Shown here: positions 22,801-34,430 of the stretch, one piece after another | Layout: each line of letters opens with the position of its first letter | Numbering within the stretch: position 1 is the first letter of the stretch | Source: Trichuris trichiura | Lineage: Eukaryota; Nematoda; Enoplea; Trichinellida; Trichuridae | DNA: 64,000 nt | Assembly (NCBI GenBank): GCA_037903355.1 | Contig: JBAJFE010000014.1 | Coordinates: 2,852,001-2,916,000, forward strand | Direction: 5' to 3' | The notes under the pieces: model-generated | What the model saw: the letters and a program-made list of their open reading frames with translations, nothing else | Database searches by the model: none | Told to the model about the DNA's origin: nothing | Made by a program: the position numbers and the translations under genes

Positions 22801-25595
22801 GTTCATGGTACCCGTAGTTTTTACAAGTGAAATTGCCAGAAGTTACCATCGCGGACAATATCCTTGTTTCAGAAGAGATCATCACGGAAATGACAGTAGA
22901 GTTCTACGTAGGAGGTACAGGCGGCTTATTACAAATCGTCGGTTTTCGGTTAGTGCAAAAGAAATTATCTAACTTTAACAAAGTTTATCAACTGGACAAC
23001 TGGTATTGCGTTCTGCAGGTCCTGCATTACCTGGGGTGGCGGTCTTGGTGGGACGACATGGGGTGGTCTTGGTGGGACGACATGGGGAGGTCCTGGTGGG
23101 ACAACATGGGGAGGTCTCGGTGGTCTCACACATGGCGGAGGAGCTGGTCTGCCCGGTGGTGGCCTATGACCTGGCTGCTAAAATGAAAATGAAGAGCTAT
23201 AGCGTTATGGCACGGTTCAACAAAGTTATTTTCTCCTTGCTGCGCTACAGTTTCGTATCATTTAACGACTAAGCAAAGTATTAACGTGAAAGCAAACCTC
23301 CTGTTTTGTCTCCACGCGTTGTGAACACTTTAAGTTTAAAAACACTGTGGAGGAGTCATTATTTCTTCTCCTGTAGCTTGCAACCTGACTATGACCGAAT
23401 AACTAAGGGCATTGCGTAGTGTGACATGCAACAGATGGCTACTTCATGTCTATTTTGGGTGTTCTGTTATTCACCCTTCTCTTGAGGTACTTCTCCATTG
23501 TTGCTGGCTCATCGGACAAGCTGTTCAACGTGGATGAACAGTGACCATTTAACAAATGGTTAGCAAAAAAGGCTAATGGAAGCAGAGCTCACTTAACTTG
23601 TGGTTTTCTTAGCTGAAATTGCAGCTTCGCAATTAGTTAGCGCGGTCAGTGAGCATCAACATTTTAAAATTTCTGCAATAGAGACACTGGCATAGTTTCA
23701 TAGGCCATAAATGCACCACAGGTTCACGCTTAACTGCTTCCATTTGGCAAACGTCCCTTCATGCTGTGGTTAAGTCTTTTACTTTGCGTCACTAAGTGCT
23801 CTTAGAGGCACAAACATGATAAGAACCGTCTCTAATCAAGAGTGACCTACCACCTCATGGCTCGCAGTGAAAGTATCATATAACGTTTATCTTATGCGAC
23901 GCGCTTTCATTATGCTACTCTGTTCCCAGTCTTGTTTCACTTACTTTAGCCTAGCAACATAAGATTCAGACAGAAGCGTAAAGTGGACTCCGCAGATTTA
24001 AATTGGCGCAGCTGAATTACATTATGAGTAGAGTCTCTCCATCAATGACTGGACACACTAGATTCGAAAAGCAAAGGTGTTCAACGTGGGCACTTGATTA
24101 TGAGAATACTTGCAACGTGCACATTGCAGACATTCTATCTTCTCAATATCAATTTTAAACTAAAGAAGAACTCCATGCACGTCATCCATACATCTAATAA
24201 CAGCTACGGTAAAGGCTCCTTGCAATACTGGATTTTTAACTGCTTTTATGGTTACGATACTCACACGGTTCACCCACTGTAAGCTTTCTGCATTATTGCT
24301 TTGGATAACAGACCAATTTGGCGCCACTCCTGCCTTAATTGCTTCGTAGCTGGTTAGTCTTAAAAGCTTTGGCGAGTGCTCTGTCCCTAGAAGGGCTTTT
24401 AGACCTCAAGCATGACATGAAAAGCATCCATTAATATCGCAATGGTTCGTAATTGGACCCTTATCCTCGTATAGCCTTACCGGTGGTGGATGTACGCAGC
24501 CTTCCTGTGGTTTTGATGCTGAACTGCTTGACGACTCTGATGGCTTTGAATGGGCACCAGTCGGACCAAGCTGGATTACATTCGACCCTGTTGGCGAGTT
24601 TGTCTCAAACGCAGTTGAAACGTGGCCATAGAAATGAAGCGCTTGCTTATGGAATGATAATGCCTTCTTCGTAATTAATTGTGATAGATATACGCCAAAT
24701 TGGTGTGCTCTTCCGTTTATCATGCATACAAGTGGTCCTCCAAGTGACTAAAATGCAGGAACGTTGTTGTTTAGATGGTTGTCAATAGAGGGAACGTGCC
24801 TTCTCTGTGTCAGCTCTCTCGTGATGACTGCATAGCCCTCCAGTCCTAGCCAATTCAGGGAAATGGCCGAATTTGCAAACTGACCCGGGCACCATTCTCA
24901 CGACCTCTTCGTCCAGTCTTCTCTTATGGTATGTAGAAACGAAGCAAAACGAAGTGTCTGGTGGGACAGCGTACTCTCCGGCTAAGCATACTGGTGAAAT
25001 GTGTTTGTTGAAAACGAATGGTTTCTTCAAAGTAACCAGAGCAACTCCATTCCAAATGTTCTCATTTACCGTATCGTATGGCATTATTCGGATTGCTCTA
25101 GCCTTCGATTTTTTACCGTGATTTAAGAAAAGACGAAGGCGATCTAAACCGGCATATACTTTGTAGTGACGAGGCGAACCCCATTTTTTTCTCAGTGAGC
25201 TGAAATCATGGAAAATTTGAAACATGGATTGAGAAAGTTATCAACGTACTGGCGGAAACAACTTCCAGCTGTCAGTACTAATGCTGAATAGTTTTTCTGC
25301 CTTGCACCGTGGTCGTTGTCAGGTATAATGCTACCAAGACATTTGAACTTTCCAAGATTGTTTCTAATAGCCACTGTCCATGGAAGCACTAACATGTCTG
25401 ATTTGTTATCAAGATAAGCTTGAATCGACAGTCCTCCGTATGCTCCCGGAACACCACATCGTGCGCCGTGGTCCTGAAAACCGGGCAGAAGCTATTAGAT
25501 TGATGTTAAAGCTAGTAGTTAGTTCTTCCTACCTGCCGGTAAAATGCGAAGCATAATGGTAGAAGTAGAAGCGTCCAACACTTTCGGTGCAACAT
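19847..25595 (-). CDS. secreted triple-domain trypsin-like pseudoprotease, copy 2 (11 exons, one GC donor)
   Basis: Exons in transcript order: 25595-25533, 25473-25250, 25199-24800, 24747-24481, 23177-23031, 22583-22363, 22307-21920, 21865-21026, 20969-20584, 20527-20134, 20044-19847. Exon lengths and phases equal those of copy 1: 1175 aa. The same triad losses occur (LTAGSC, LTAAEC, VTASRC; all Asp to Gly; Ser to Leu/Leu/Ile) and the exon 5 repeat has three units. Two oddities: the donor of intron 3 is AAG|GCACGT instead of GT, so it needs GC-AG splicing; and intron 4 is about 400 bp longer than in the other copies, from an insertion near 23440-24060. It lies inverted relative to copy 1 and shares with it the 3' flank, including AATAAA (19795-19800 on this strand). 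Orientation and shared flank say copies 1 and 2 arose by inverted duplication. Confidence 0.78.
22665..22806 (-). pseudogene. relic coding segment inside intron 5, copy 2
   Basis: Minus-strand frame FKEQFIGDDFPTV, then PGSDINGHTYRIAVLPDAPP. This is the counterpart of the relic at 10077-10262, better preserved here, and ends at FLP followed by a stop. Confidence 0.35.
23031..23177 (-). repeat. exon 5 proline-rich 24-bp repeat, copy 2 (3 units)
   Basis: Same 147-bp exon as copy 1, encoding three PPHVVPP units followed by PPPQ. Confidence 0.8.
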
Positions 25596-28115
25596 GCTGC
25601 ACTGTACGCTTTCCGACAGAGTGCTGCCTCGTTTTATAGAGATGCATTGTGGTGCGGTATATTTGCTTTCCACAACTTTTTGACAGGTGAATCAATCTTT
25701 CGCCAACTGCTTGCTTTGTTTCGGATTTTTGTACACTTGTGATGTGACGTGCTAGTCATGCACTGCTATTTTCGAAACATTTTACTCAGAATGTCGGCAT
25801 GGTTTTGAATGGCTAAACAGCCGTTGGCTGTTCTGTTCAATGTGCAGCTTTCTGAGGATGATTATTTTGCTTAAGACTTGCTTTTATTTGTATCTGATGC
25901 ATGTGCGACATTTTCCAAACATAGAAATAACTTGTATTGCTTTACTACTCGAGTAAGGTTTTTGTTAGTTGATAATGTGGCCTCCTACGAATATCGTTTC
26001 CGTGGGAAATAGTATAGGTTGACCTGAAAGCTTCATTGATGCCTACATGGCACTTATTTACTTTGCCGTATTTATCGTTGCGTAAATATTAGTTGATAAC
26101 GCTTTGCTTTCACCAAGCTCGTAATAACGTGATGTTTAAAGCCATATAGAGTGAGGATTTTTTTCATCTATACGGCTAGCAGTGAACTGCACGGCTACCA
26201 TGTCCTTGGTTATTATTTTCAGAATTGTTCAAATCTCTTTATTGCAGTATTCGTTCGCATTTCTGATCCAAGGCAATGATGTTAATCGCCCTTTGTATCC
26301 TCCGTACAGTGTAATCCTTCCGTAATGTTTCGATTGGAATGACTACCAACAGAAAGACAACTGTAAAGCTCAAACAGAACGTTAGCAATGGGCTGTTTCT
26401 TCACCGTTGCATTTGATTAAGGAGCCAGAACATTAAGGAGGGTACTTGTAATGCAGAATTTTGCTGTGTAATAGGGCTGCTTTTTTGCTGAATCAGAAAA
26501 AGGTATTCTGAAAAGCTGACTTTTTCAGATTGTCTATGATTCTTCATTAGCATACAATGGATAAATGAACTAAAGTATGACATGCTCATTAGTTTCAAAT
26601 TTGTGTGCTATGTCATGTTTTAAAAGTGGAATGCAGACGAGACCTGTGAACAGAATAGTAACAGATCAGTGAAACTTTTATTAGTCTCTGCCGTAAATAA
26701 CGCATTGCCCATGAACATTTGGTTAGTTCCAGCATGAGTGAATACTGATATGTGAACACTCAAGAAATTTTTTATAAATGTGTTTATCACAAAAATGCGT
26801 AGGCATGTACTAGTAGTGGGCTGCTATCTTTTTTTGGCTTTCTGTGATCTGTAACCAGGTGTACGTGGATCTTATTTTTTGTCATTGTGCTACTTGCGGA
26901 ATTAGGAACAACGAACGCGGGAAACCCATTGGAGCAGACATTTGGTGCCCTTAAATGGAAAAAGTTTGTAAGAAGTTAAGAAAAATGTAAATGAAAACGT
27001 TCAGTGGAAAAGCGTGATCCCTTTGCATGGCACTCCTCTAATGCATATTTCGTTTATAGTCGGCCTAAAAATGAATAAACTGACTATTGAGGAACGGCTT
27101 CGTCTTCCTTGTCCACCAGACCTTTGCTCTGCAGATTACAATCTTTTCGGGGACATAGCGGGTTTTTCGCTTCAAAATGGTTTACGGATGACAGTGGAGT
27201 CACAGTAGCTTTCGAAGAGCTTCTGAAATCTTGCCCAGAAGGTTATTATTAAAACGAAATGAAATCTTTGGTAAGAAAATTGGAAATTACGATCATTCTG
27301 AAAGCCATTATTTCAGCCAATAAAATGGCGTCGAAGGTATTGTATACACTATACTTACGGGCAGCACTAACTCCTCTGGAGATTTGCTGTGGTGAATCAC
27401 AGTCAAAGTGTAACGCATTGCTATATGCAGCTCACTATTTTCATCATGTGCTTTTCTGGCTGAGAGCGGACAGTTCCAAGGAAAATAAAGCTATTTGGTC
27501 AAGCATGCTGGTTTCTCATAAACGTTACTTTAGGCATCCTAAAAACACTATGCTGGCCTTGAAGCTTCATTCTTTAGAGAATAATTACTTATGTAATTAG
27601 TGAATTCCTTTTATGTCTCAGAAAAACTGGAATTCATCTTTGCTGATAATGGCTAACATTTTAAACTGTGTCAAAGTCGGCTGATTTGCGCTTACTAGTA
27701 TGACAAAATATCTTGGCGCGTGAACTTGACCAGCACTAATTTAGCCAGCATAGTTTATCCATCAGGCTTAGGTTTAACCTTGCACTCCACTTCGTCGCCC
27801 TCCGGTCAAGATGAGGTGTGAGACAACGTAAGTTCCGTTCAGTGTTTGTGTAGTTGCGGAATCCATTCTTTACTTTCATCTTTATATTTATCGTCCCACA
27901 TTAGGGGAAATCTTTTCCCTTGTGCACGCATACGCAGCCCGTTTTTTTATCAATGGATGTTCAACTGTTCCATTCCTGCGTTAGTTTACCACATATGTGA
28001 GAAACATCATTTTTCGTATGTCCACGCATAATTTTTCTTTCGAACAGACCTGTCCGTTTATAAAATAGGAAAGGTAGAAAACGTTTAAATGATCAGCAGC
28101 TTTCTTACACTATAC
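25596..28115. other. 5' flank of copy 2, shared with copy 3
   Basis: Homologous almost throughout to 40057-42980 upstream of copy 3, apart from the two insertions in the latter. It should contain the copy 2 promoter, but no sure core element is seen. It includes a mariner relic (below). A minus-strand hydrophobic segment SFTVVFLLVVI near 26360 resembles part of the open frame at 61165-61608. Confidence 0.5.
26930..27260 (+). pseudogene. mariner-type transposase relic (copy 2 flank)
   Basis: The frame at 27060-27208 contains LTIEERLRLPCPPDLCSADYNLFGDI, resembling the C-terminal PYSPDLAPSDYHLF region of Tc1/mariner transposases that carries the last catalytic acid. Only this part survives. The same relic sits at 41640-41960. 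Confidence 0.55.
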
Positions 28116-28665
28116 CAGGGATGGGAAACGTCTGGCCCGCGAGACCATTTTCCGCCCACGCGCTGGGGCAACTGCACATAGATGCGAGATTCAGGGAAAT
28201 GTGATTGTGGAAGGTTATTGTCGAGTTTTTTTACGGAAAGTTTGTCCCGTTGATGATATTTTTAATATTCCGGAGCTTTCGGGTCAAACGAGACCCGTCT
28301 TCAGCGGTGTTAAAATAAAGCAATGAAGTAACGAAATTGTGGGAAGTTATTTTTCATGATGCGATAAACGTATTGTATGTAAATCCTAGTAAGAAGATGA
28401 ATCTTGCGTAACAAGCCGGGAGCGTCGGGATGGCTCAGAAGACTGCGTTGCCGACAGTTCTCTGTCGACAAATAGACATTGTTAATCCTCGGTGACACGC
28501 AGTAGGCACCACTACAGCGTGTGTGCGCGCTTAAGTAGCGTGGAACGTTGCTTTATTCGAGATAACGACTGTCCAGCTTGCTAGAGCACTTCTGCTTTTT
28601 TTGTTCTCAGTAGTCACTAGCATAGTTCTCGTCAGTTGGCGCCGGCCTCCTGTCCTTTACGTCTT

Positions 28666-28852
28666 TGTTGTGTTCCGTCACTGACCTTTTATTCACGAAA
28701 ATACGATAACAAGTACAGTCGCACCATGACCTCCGGAAAAAGCCCGGAGTCAATATAATGTCAGAATATAGTCCTGTCAAGCAAAATGGGACTCATAGGT
28801 TCAATTACCTTCAAGATGTGCCGGATCCTGATCAGCAGGTCCCGACACAACA
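28666..28852 (-). repeat. 3' LTR of the Gypsy element
   Basis: 187 bp, starting TGTTGTGTTCC and ending GACACAACA on the plus strand. It is matched over its full length by 33157-33343. Confidence 0.92.
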
Positions 28853-28864
28853 CCCGTCCCTCCT
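28853..28864 (-). other. polypurine tract
   Basis: On the minus strand AGGAGGGACGGG directly abuts the 3' LTR, the expected place for plus-strand priming. Confidence 0.65.
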
Positions 28865-29156
28865 AAGTGACGTAGTCATTCAAGTATCGTGGTCGTTGTG
28901 TTCGACGCATTGGTCTTAGAGTCGGCGTCATATTTGTTTTATCCGTTTCCCGATAAGGAGTCGCAACCGGCCCTTGGGGTTCAGGCGTCTGTTCGGCCGG
29001 CACAGTCGGGATTTCCTGATCTGGTGCTTCTTTGGCTGGTTCGTTACGCTCTGATTAATTTTCTTCAAGAGCCTCCGTCGTGACTGGAGCATATGTTCCT
29101 GTGCCACTGAGTATCGACCTTTCAATTTCCGGTATTACTAGTGATCCACCGCTTCT

Positions 29157-31990
29157 TCAGTTGCATATGTGGTCAATCGATCGGCGGACTCGCGTTTCCG
29201 TTTGTGGTAGTTCTATCCAAAACGACCGAGGAGTTATAACCTCCTGTACGACGCCCAGCAGCCACTTTGACGCTGCGTGCGGGTGGAAGTCCCGGGCCCA
29301 TATCCTGTCTCTCACCTGAAAGGACCGCTTTCGTCGTCTGTCCTTCGTTCCCGAATTGATAGCATCTTCTTCCTGGGTTTTCTCCTTTACTGCCAAAAGG
29401 TCTGCATGTAAATTATCCAATAGTGACTTTGGTCGTCGGCGAAGCAGTATTTCCGCCGGAGATAACCCTGTCGCCGAATGTGGCGTCAGTCTATAGTTGA
29501 AGAGAAATCTGCTAAGAGTGATACCCCATTTGTCTGAGGCCATCGCTCGCAGCGCTTGCTTCGTCGTCTGTACCACTCTTTCAACCAGTCCGTTAGATGA
29601 TGGATGGTATGGTGCCACTCTTAGGAATCTTATCCGATTTGCCTTGCAAAACTGCCTGAAGTTACCCGAGTCGAAGGCTCTTCCGTTATCGGAGACCAGG
29701 ACATCCGGGAGCCCTTGGGTCGCAAACAAACGCGCCAAGTGTTGAATCACTTCTTTGGATTCCGTTGAGGCTACCTGTTCCACGTCCAGCCATTTTGAGT
29801 GCGAGTCCACAATGAGTAGGTACGTCTTGCCCCGAAATGGGCCGGCGAAATCAATGTGGATTCGAGACCAAGGTCTTGGTGTCCAATTCCACACACGTGG
29901 TGGAGCTTCTGGAGGGTTGCCTCTGTACTGTTGGCAGTCCGAGCATTCAACAACGCGGCGTTCTATTGTTTGGTCGATTCCTGGCCACCAAACGTAGCTT
30001 CGCGCCAGCGCCTTCATACGCACTGTTCCCGGATGTGCATGGTGGAGCACTTCTAAAACGCCCTTCTGTAGACGTTTTGGTATGATGACCCGTGATCCCC
30101 AAAATAAGCAGCCCCGGATCACCGTTAATTCATCTCGCCGTCTGAGAAATTGCGTGAACGGTTCGCCCTGGCTTCCCCCAGGCCAGTCGTGCAAGACCCA
30201 ATGTTGCACCCTGGAGAGAATTGGGTCTTTACGCGACAATTTAGCTACTTCCCTTGCATCTAGCAGGGTCACGTCATCGACGCTGTCGCTTCCTTCGACC
30301 CCCATCATGAGGACGTCCGCAAACAGGCTGGGTTGAACGAATTTCTCCCCTGGCGTGCCCGTGTGGTCCCGATCTGTTGGCAATGGGAGTCGGCTTAAAC
30401 CATCGGCGTTTCCCATCGACTTTCCACTGCGGTAAGCTAAGTCGATGTCTTATGCCGAAAGGAGCTGTCGCCAACGCAGCATCCGAGTTTTCATCACTGT
30501 TGGCGTTGGTTTCCTTGTGGCCAGCAATCCTAACAATGGTTTATGATCTGTGAACGCCGTGAAATGTCGGCCAAACAAATATTGATGGAATTTTTTTACT
30601 CCGAACATAAGCGCCAAAGCCTCTTTGTCGATTTGACCATAGTTACGTTCTGTTTTCGACTTTGTTCGTGACGCGTAAGCAACCACCTTTTCTTGCCCGC
30701 TCTCTATTTGGCTGAGGACTGCTCCTAGCTCGTAGTCCGACGCGTCAAAAGCCAGAATTAACGGTTTAATTCCGCCGAAATGAGATGAGAACGCATCTGT
30801 TGTTAGTAGCCTCTTAGCTGCTTCAAATGATGCCTGTTACTTTGCCTCCCAGTGCCACCTCGACGGTTTCGTTGCGTCCACAAGTCGATGCAAGGGTTCC
30901 AGCATGGTAGCTTTTCTTGGCATAAAAGCTGAGTAGAAATTAAGTAAGCCCAAAAAGGCTTGCAACTGTTTTACATCTTTAGGAGGCGATGCCTCTCTGA
31001 TAGCTCTCAACTTGTCTTCAGTTGGCTGAACTCCTGCTTTAGTTACTCGAAAACCGAGGAACTCCATTTCTTCAGTGCCGAAGGAACATTTTTCTTTATT
31101 TAGCCGGAGCCCCTCGTCTGCCAATATTTTTAGCACTTGGTCTAAGCGGCAGTCGTGCTCCCGTTCTGACGGACGCGTTATAAGGATGTCGTCGAGGTAC
31201 GGTTTAACACCAGGGATCCCCTGCAGGAGCGTTTCCATCAGCCGCTGAAAAATTCCTGGGGCTACGTCTACTCCGAATGGCAGCCTTTTCATGCGGCGGA
31301 GCCCCTTGGGCGTGTTCAGCGTTAGTATCTCCGCTGACTTGTCGTCCAGCGTTAATTGTTGGTAGGCTTCTGATAAGTCTAATTTCGAGAACCACGCTCC
31401 TCCAGTGAGGATGCTAAACATTTCTGGCCCCGTTGGTATCAGGTAAACGTCTTGCCTCGTAATTAAATTGACTGTTGCGCTGTAATCCCCACAAATGCGG
31501 ATTTCCCCTCCTTTCTTCATTACCGTAACAATAGGGGAAGCCCAGTCTGACCACGAAACAGGCTCTAAGCTGCCGCGTTTATCGAGGCGCTCAACCTCCT
31601 CCTTCACCTGATGGACTAACGCAAATGGGACAGGGCAACATTTGATGAAGCGGGCTCTGGCTCCTGGCACCAAGTCGATATGTATCAGAGATCCTTTATA
31701 TTTTCCCAGGCCTGGCTGGAAAACCTCCGAGTATCTCTCCGTCACCCGCAGCTACTTACTGCCTACCAATGCTTCCGCTGTTGCGGGTGCCGCTGAAATT
31801 TGGTGCAATGGTACGTTGATATGGATTTTGAATGGACTGAACCAAGCTCTGCCCAACAGTGGTCTTCCTCCGTTTCGCATCACGAATATTTCCAGGTCGC
31901 GGTTAACCCTTTTGTACTGCACTCTAGCTTGGAAGGATTCTAAAACCGCCATCTTTCCTTTGACCACGTGTCGATTTTTAAGCTGGAACT
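29157..31990 (-). pseudogene. Gypsy pol (protease end, RT, RNase H, integrase), broken
   Basis: Minus strand. The end of the protease region is at 31967-31752 (GRPLLGRAWF). Reverse transcriptase is at 31745-30837, with WASPIVTVMKK and the catalytic YLDD box. RNase H is at 30686-30450, with YGQIDKEALALMFGVKKF and FTDHKPLLGLL. Integrase is at 30416-29157, with an HHAH...CSDCQ zinc site and the catalytic acids in HIDFAGP, VSDNGRAF and NGLVERVVQ. Stops split the frame after GSK (31752), after WEAK (near 30837) and after LLSA (near 30450), where related elements are continuous. The enzyme set would copy RNA into DNA and insert it, but is inactive as it stands. Confidence 0.9.
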
Positions 31991-33100
31991 CTTTAGTTTA
32001 GAGGAAGACGGCCCTTGCATAAGCGATGAAACATTTTTTCGCTAATGAGAGTCAAAGCTGACCCACTGTCAACTTCGAATTCAATGTGGGTTCCATTCAC
32101 CAATACTGATAACGTCGTTGCCGGTTCCACTGAAACGTGTTGAGACCCTGTAGCATACACCTTGAGGGCGTTTACACCTCCGTGACCTTGTTAGAGGTCA
32201 TCTTCTGATTCCCATGTTGAACATGGATCTCGAGACGGCGTTTGTTCCACTGCATGCACGCTTCTTCTCCTATCAGTGCCGCGTGAATTCCCAAAGATGG
32301 CGCTCTCCTGCTGATAGCTTGTTGTAGGCAGGCTACTACGGCATACTTTGCTCACATGTTCCTTCTTATGGCAACGATGACAAAGTAATTCTTTGAATCG
32401 ACAGAATGGCCCTTTTTGTCACATCGCAAGCACTTGGTGCCTTCTGCTCCAAATGAAACCTGATTGCTTCTACCAGATTTGTTCTTATTAGCCAAGGCGT
32501 GAACAGTTGGCACCGGAGAGCCCGCAGCGCGCTCCTCTAACAATCTGAATTGCGTTGCAACTGTTTCTCCAAGTAGTGCGAGGCTATACACCTCCTTCAA
32601 CGGAAGTTTCAGGCCGCGCAGTATGCGGCGTCGTGTTTCCGCATCACACATACCGATAATAAACAGGTCCTGCAATTGCGCATCCACCCTCTCAGCAACT
32701 GTCGGTGACGCCTCATACTGGCAACGTCGCGCCAAGCGTCGCAAATTTGTCATGAACACGGCAACAGGTTCATCTGGCTGCTGTTTTCTAGCGTAGAATT
32801 CTGCTCGAGCCGTATATATCCCCCGAATCGGGTCGATCCTCCCCTGTACTGCTTCTATCAATGCCTCAAACGACATAGAGCTCAGTTTCTTCAGGGCACG
32901 GCCTCTCTCACTAGGCGATATAATTGAGGGCCGCACTGGTTAAGGGAAACAGTACGACGATTCGCAGGAGGAACGTTATTTGCTTCGGCGAAAATCACGA
33001 ACCGTTCCATCCATTCCATCCAACCGTCAATCCCTGTACTTACATCAAAGGGTTCCAGGACGCTGTAATTCGACGACATTGCTCCAGCCACAATGCCCAG
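31991..33100 (-). pseudogene. Gypsy gag and protease start, frameshifted
   Basis: Minus strand. The N-terminal gag piece near 33080-32893 includes GWMEWMERF. The main piece at 32936-32352 includes QQPDEPVAVFMTNLRRLA and TKCLRCDKKGH. A second knuckle CHRCHKKEH is in another frame near 32375-32345, and the aspartic protease motif EVDSGSALTLI is near 32075. At least two frameshifts or stops separate these parts. Gag forms the particle and its CCHC knuckles bind RNA. Confidence 0.8.
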
Positions 33101-33136
33101 AATGAACGATGGGTCCAAATGTACCGCGCGTTCCAC

Positions 33137-33154
33137 TTCGGATCCCCGTCGCCA
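33137..33154 (-). other. primer-binding site
   Basis: Two bases inside the 5' LTR the minus strand reads TGGCGACGGGGATCCGAA. Its complement ends ...CGTCGCCA, like the 3' end of some serine tRNAs. The tRNA identity is an inference. Confidence 0.55.
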
Positions 33155-33156
33155 AT

Positions 33157-33343
33157 TGTTGTCTTCCGTCACTGACTTTTTATTCACGAAAATACGATAA
33201 CAAGTACGGTAGCACCATGACCTCCAGAAAAAGCCCCGAGTCAACATAATATCAGAATATAATACTGTCAAGCAACATGGGACTCATAGGTTCAATTACC
33301 TTCAAGATGTGCCGGATCCTGATCAGCAGGTCCTGACACAACT
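33157..33343 (-). repeat. 5' LTR of the Gypsy element
   Basis: 187 bp, TGTTGTCTTCC to GACACAACT (terminal A changed to T), followed by target duplication GTCTT. Confidence 0.92.
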
Positions 33344-33609
33344 GTCTTCGAAGTACAAAAATGCTATTTTGTTCTGTCTAGTTGCGATTATGTTCTTGAC
33401 AACTGGGTTGCAGAATTGTCTCCAAATTCTGCCTTTTATCTCGGAGTTGCCTCACTAGGGAAAAGCAGTTCCAGGCAACCCATTAAGGGTGACTTAATAA
33501 ACATACGTGCAAATAAAGCACGCTGTTTTTCGTTTTTTTCTATCCGGCCCGCGAACGGTCTTATAAACGTCTAAACGACCCGCGGCACCAAAAAGGTTCC
33601 CCACCCCTG

Positions 33610-34430
33610 TTGTAAGGTCTTCCACGGCTTTTCCCGTTTATTTATTAAACCATGAAAAAACAGCCCGTTACGAAGCATCCTATTTTCTGAGGTAAGTGTA
33701 TCTTAATCAGATCAGATCGTGATGGCTACATTAGAAAGGGCTCTCATTTCTGGTCAAACATTTTCAAAGTTCTACTGGAAGGACTGGAAAGGTTCTATTT
33801 CCAATCGACAATGCACTTGCGCACACATCTTTTGAGCGTCTAAATTAAATTGATGAACTGATGACCGTAAAGTTTCCGCTCCGACTAACGTCACGTGGAT
33901 AATACAGCCAATAGATCAAGGCGTAATACAAAGTCTGAAGCAGCTTTATCGAAGGCATCCTCTCAATCATCTTCTGCTCTCAGAGAACACGTCAGCGCAG
34001 ACCGTCACAGAAATTTACAAATGCACAAGTTCAAAAGATTGCTGTTTTCTTGTGGTGGAAAGCTGCCAACCCTGAGAATTGCTTGGAAATAAATCCTGGT
34101 CGGTCTTACAACAGGCACGACGGCCGCTGTTACTAATGATGATAAAGACCTTGAACAAATTGCCTATGTCTTAAAATCACTCTCCATCTGCAATAAGTGC
34201 AAAGCGGCAGATGTGCATCAGTGAGGAATTCAGCATTGCTTCTAGCCTTATTAGTAGCCGCTTTTGAGAGTCAGTTGTCGAGTAATTCTTATGAGCAAGG
34301 TTTCTACTCAATAAGCGATGAGAAATTATCGAACTTGAGTCGAGACAGCCAACCGGTAATGGAGTGGAACAACATGCCGACGAACATAGAGAAGCGCTGA
34401 CCGTAGTTCCATCGCACATGCAAGCATTCG
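33610..34430 (+). pseudogene. 3' half of a pogo/Jerky-like transposase (copy 3 side)
   Basis: Nearly the same as 54159-54960. It begins mid-gene, immediately after the hAT terminus at 33609, and carries the QPIDQGV-QSLKQLYRRH region of the DDE domain in broken frames. A 67-codon open frame at 34197-34400 is identical in the two copies but looks like the tail of the transposase relic, not a new gene. Confidence 0.6.

Larger units (their letters stand above)
28666..33343 (-). mobile_element. Ty3/Gypsy LTR retrotransposon, full length but decayed
   Basis: 4678 bp bounded by two 187-bp LTRs (TGTTGT...ACAACA) and by a 5-bp target duplication GTCTT at 28661-28665 and 33344-33348. Order on the minus strand: LTR, primer-binding site, gag, protease, RT, RNase H, integrase, polypurine tract, LTR. 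This domain order (integrase last) is Ty3/Gypsy. Frameshifts in gag and stops in pol mean it cannot act on its own. The LTRs differ at about 13 of 187 positions by eye, so the insertion is not brand new. It sits inside a hAT element. Confidence 0.92.
28116..33609. mobile_element. hAT-type element, non-autonomous, interrupted by an LTR retrotransposon
   Basis: Left end CAGGGATGGGAAACGTCTGG then CCCGCGAGACC; right end (minus strand) CAGGGGTGGGGAACC, then GGTGCCGCGGGTCG. CAGGGRTGGG with GGCCCGCG is typical of Charlie/Tip100-like hAT termini. Two hAT halves, 28116-28660 and 33349-33609, flank a nested Gypsy element. No transposase is visible in them. The expected 8-bp target duplication is absent (CACTATAC on the left, TTGTAAGG on the right), and the right-hand flank is a different duplicated block, so the locus was rearranged at this end. 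Confidence 0.65.

Noticed and set aside
29497..30336. Plus-strand open frames opposite the Gypsy pol
   Set aside because: Antisense shadows of the integrase and RNase H frames.
34197..34400. 67-codon frame identical at 54750-54953, looking like a conserved small secreted protein (ALLLALLVAAFES)
   Set aside because: The two are identical because the whole block was recently duplicated; the frame lies in the tail of a pogo/Jerky-like transposase relic.
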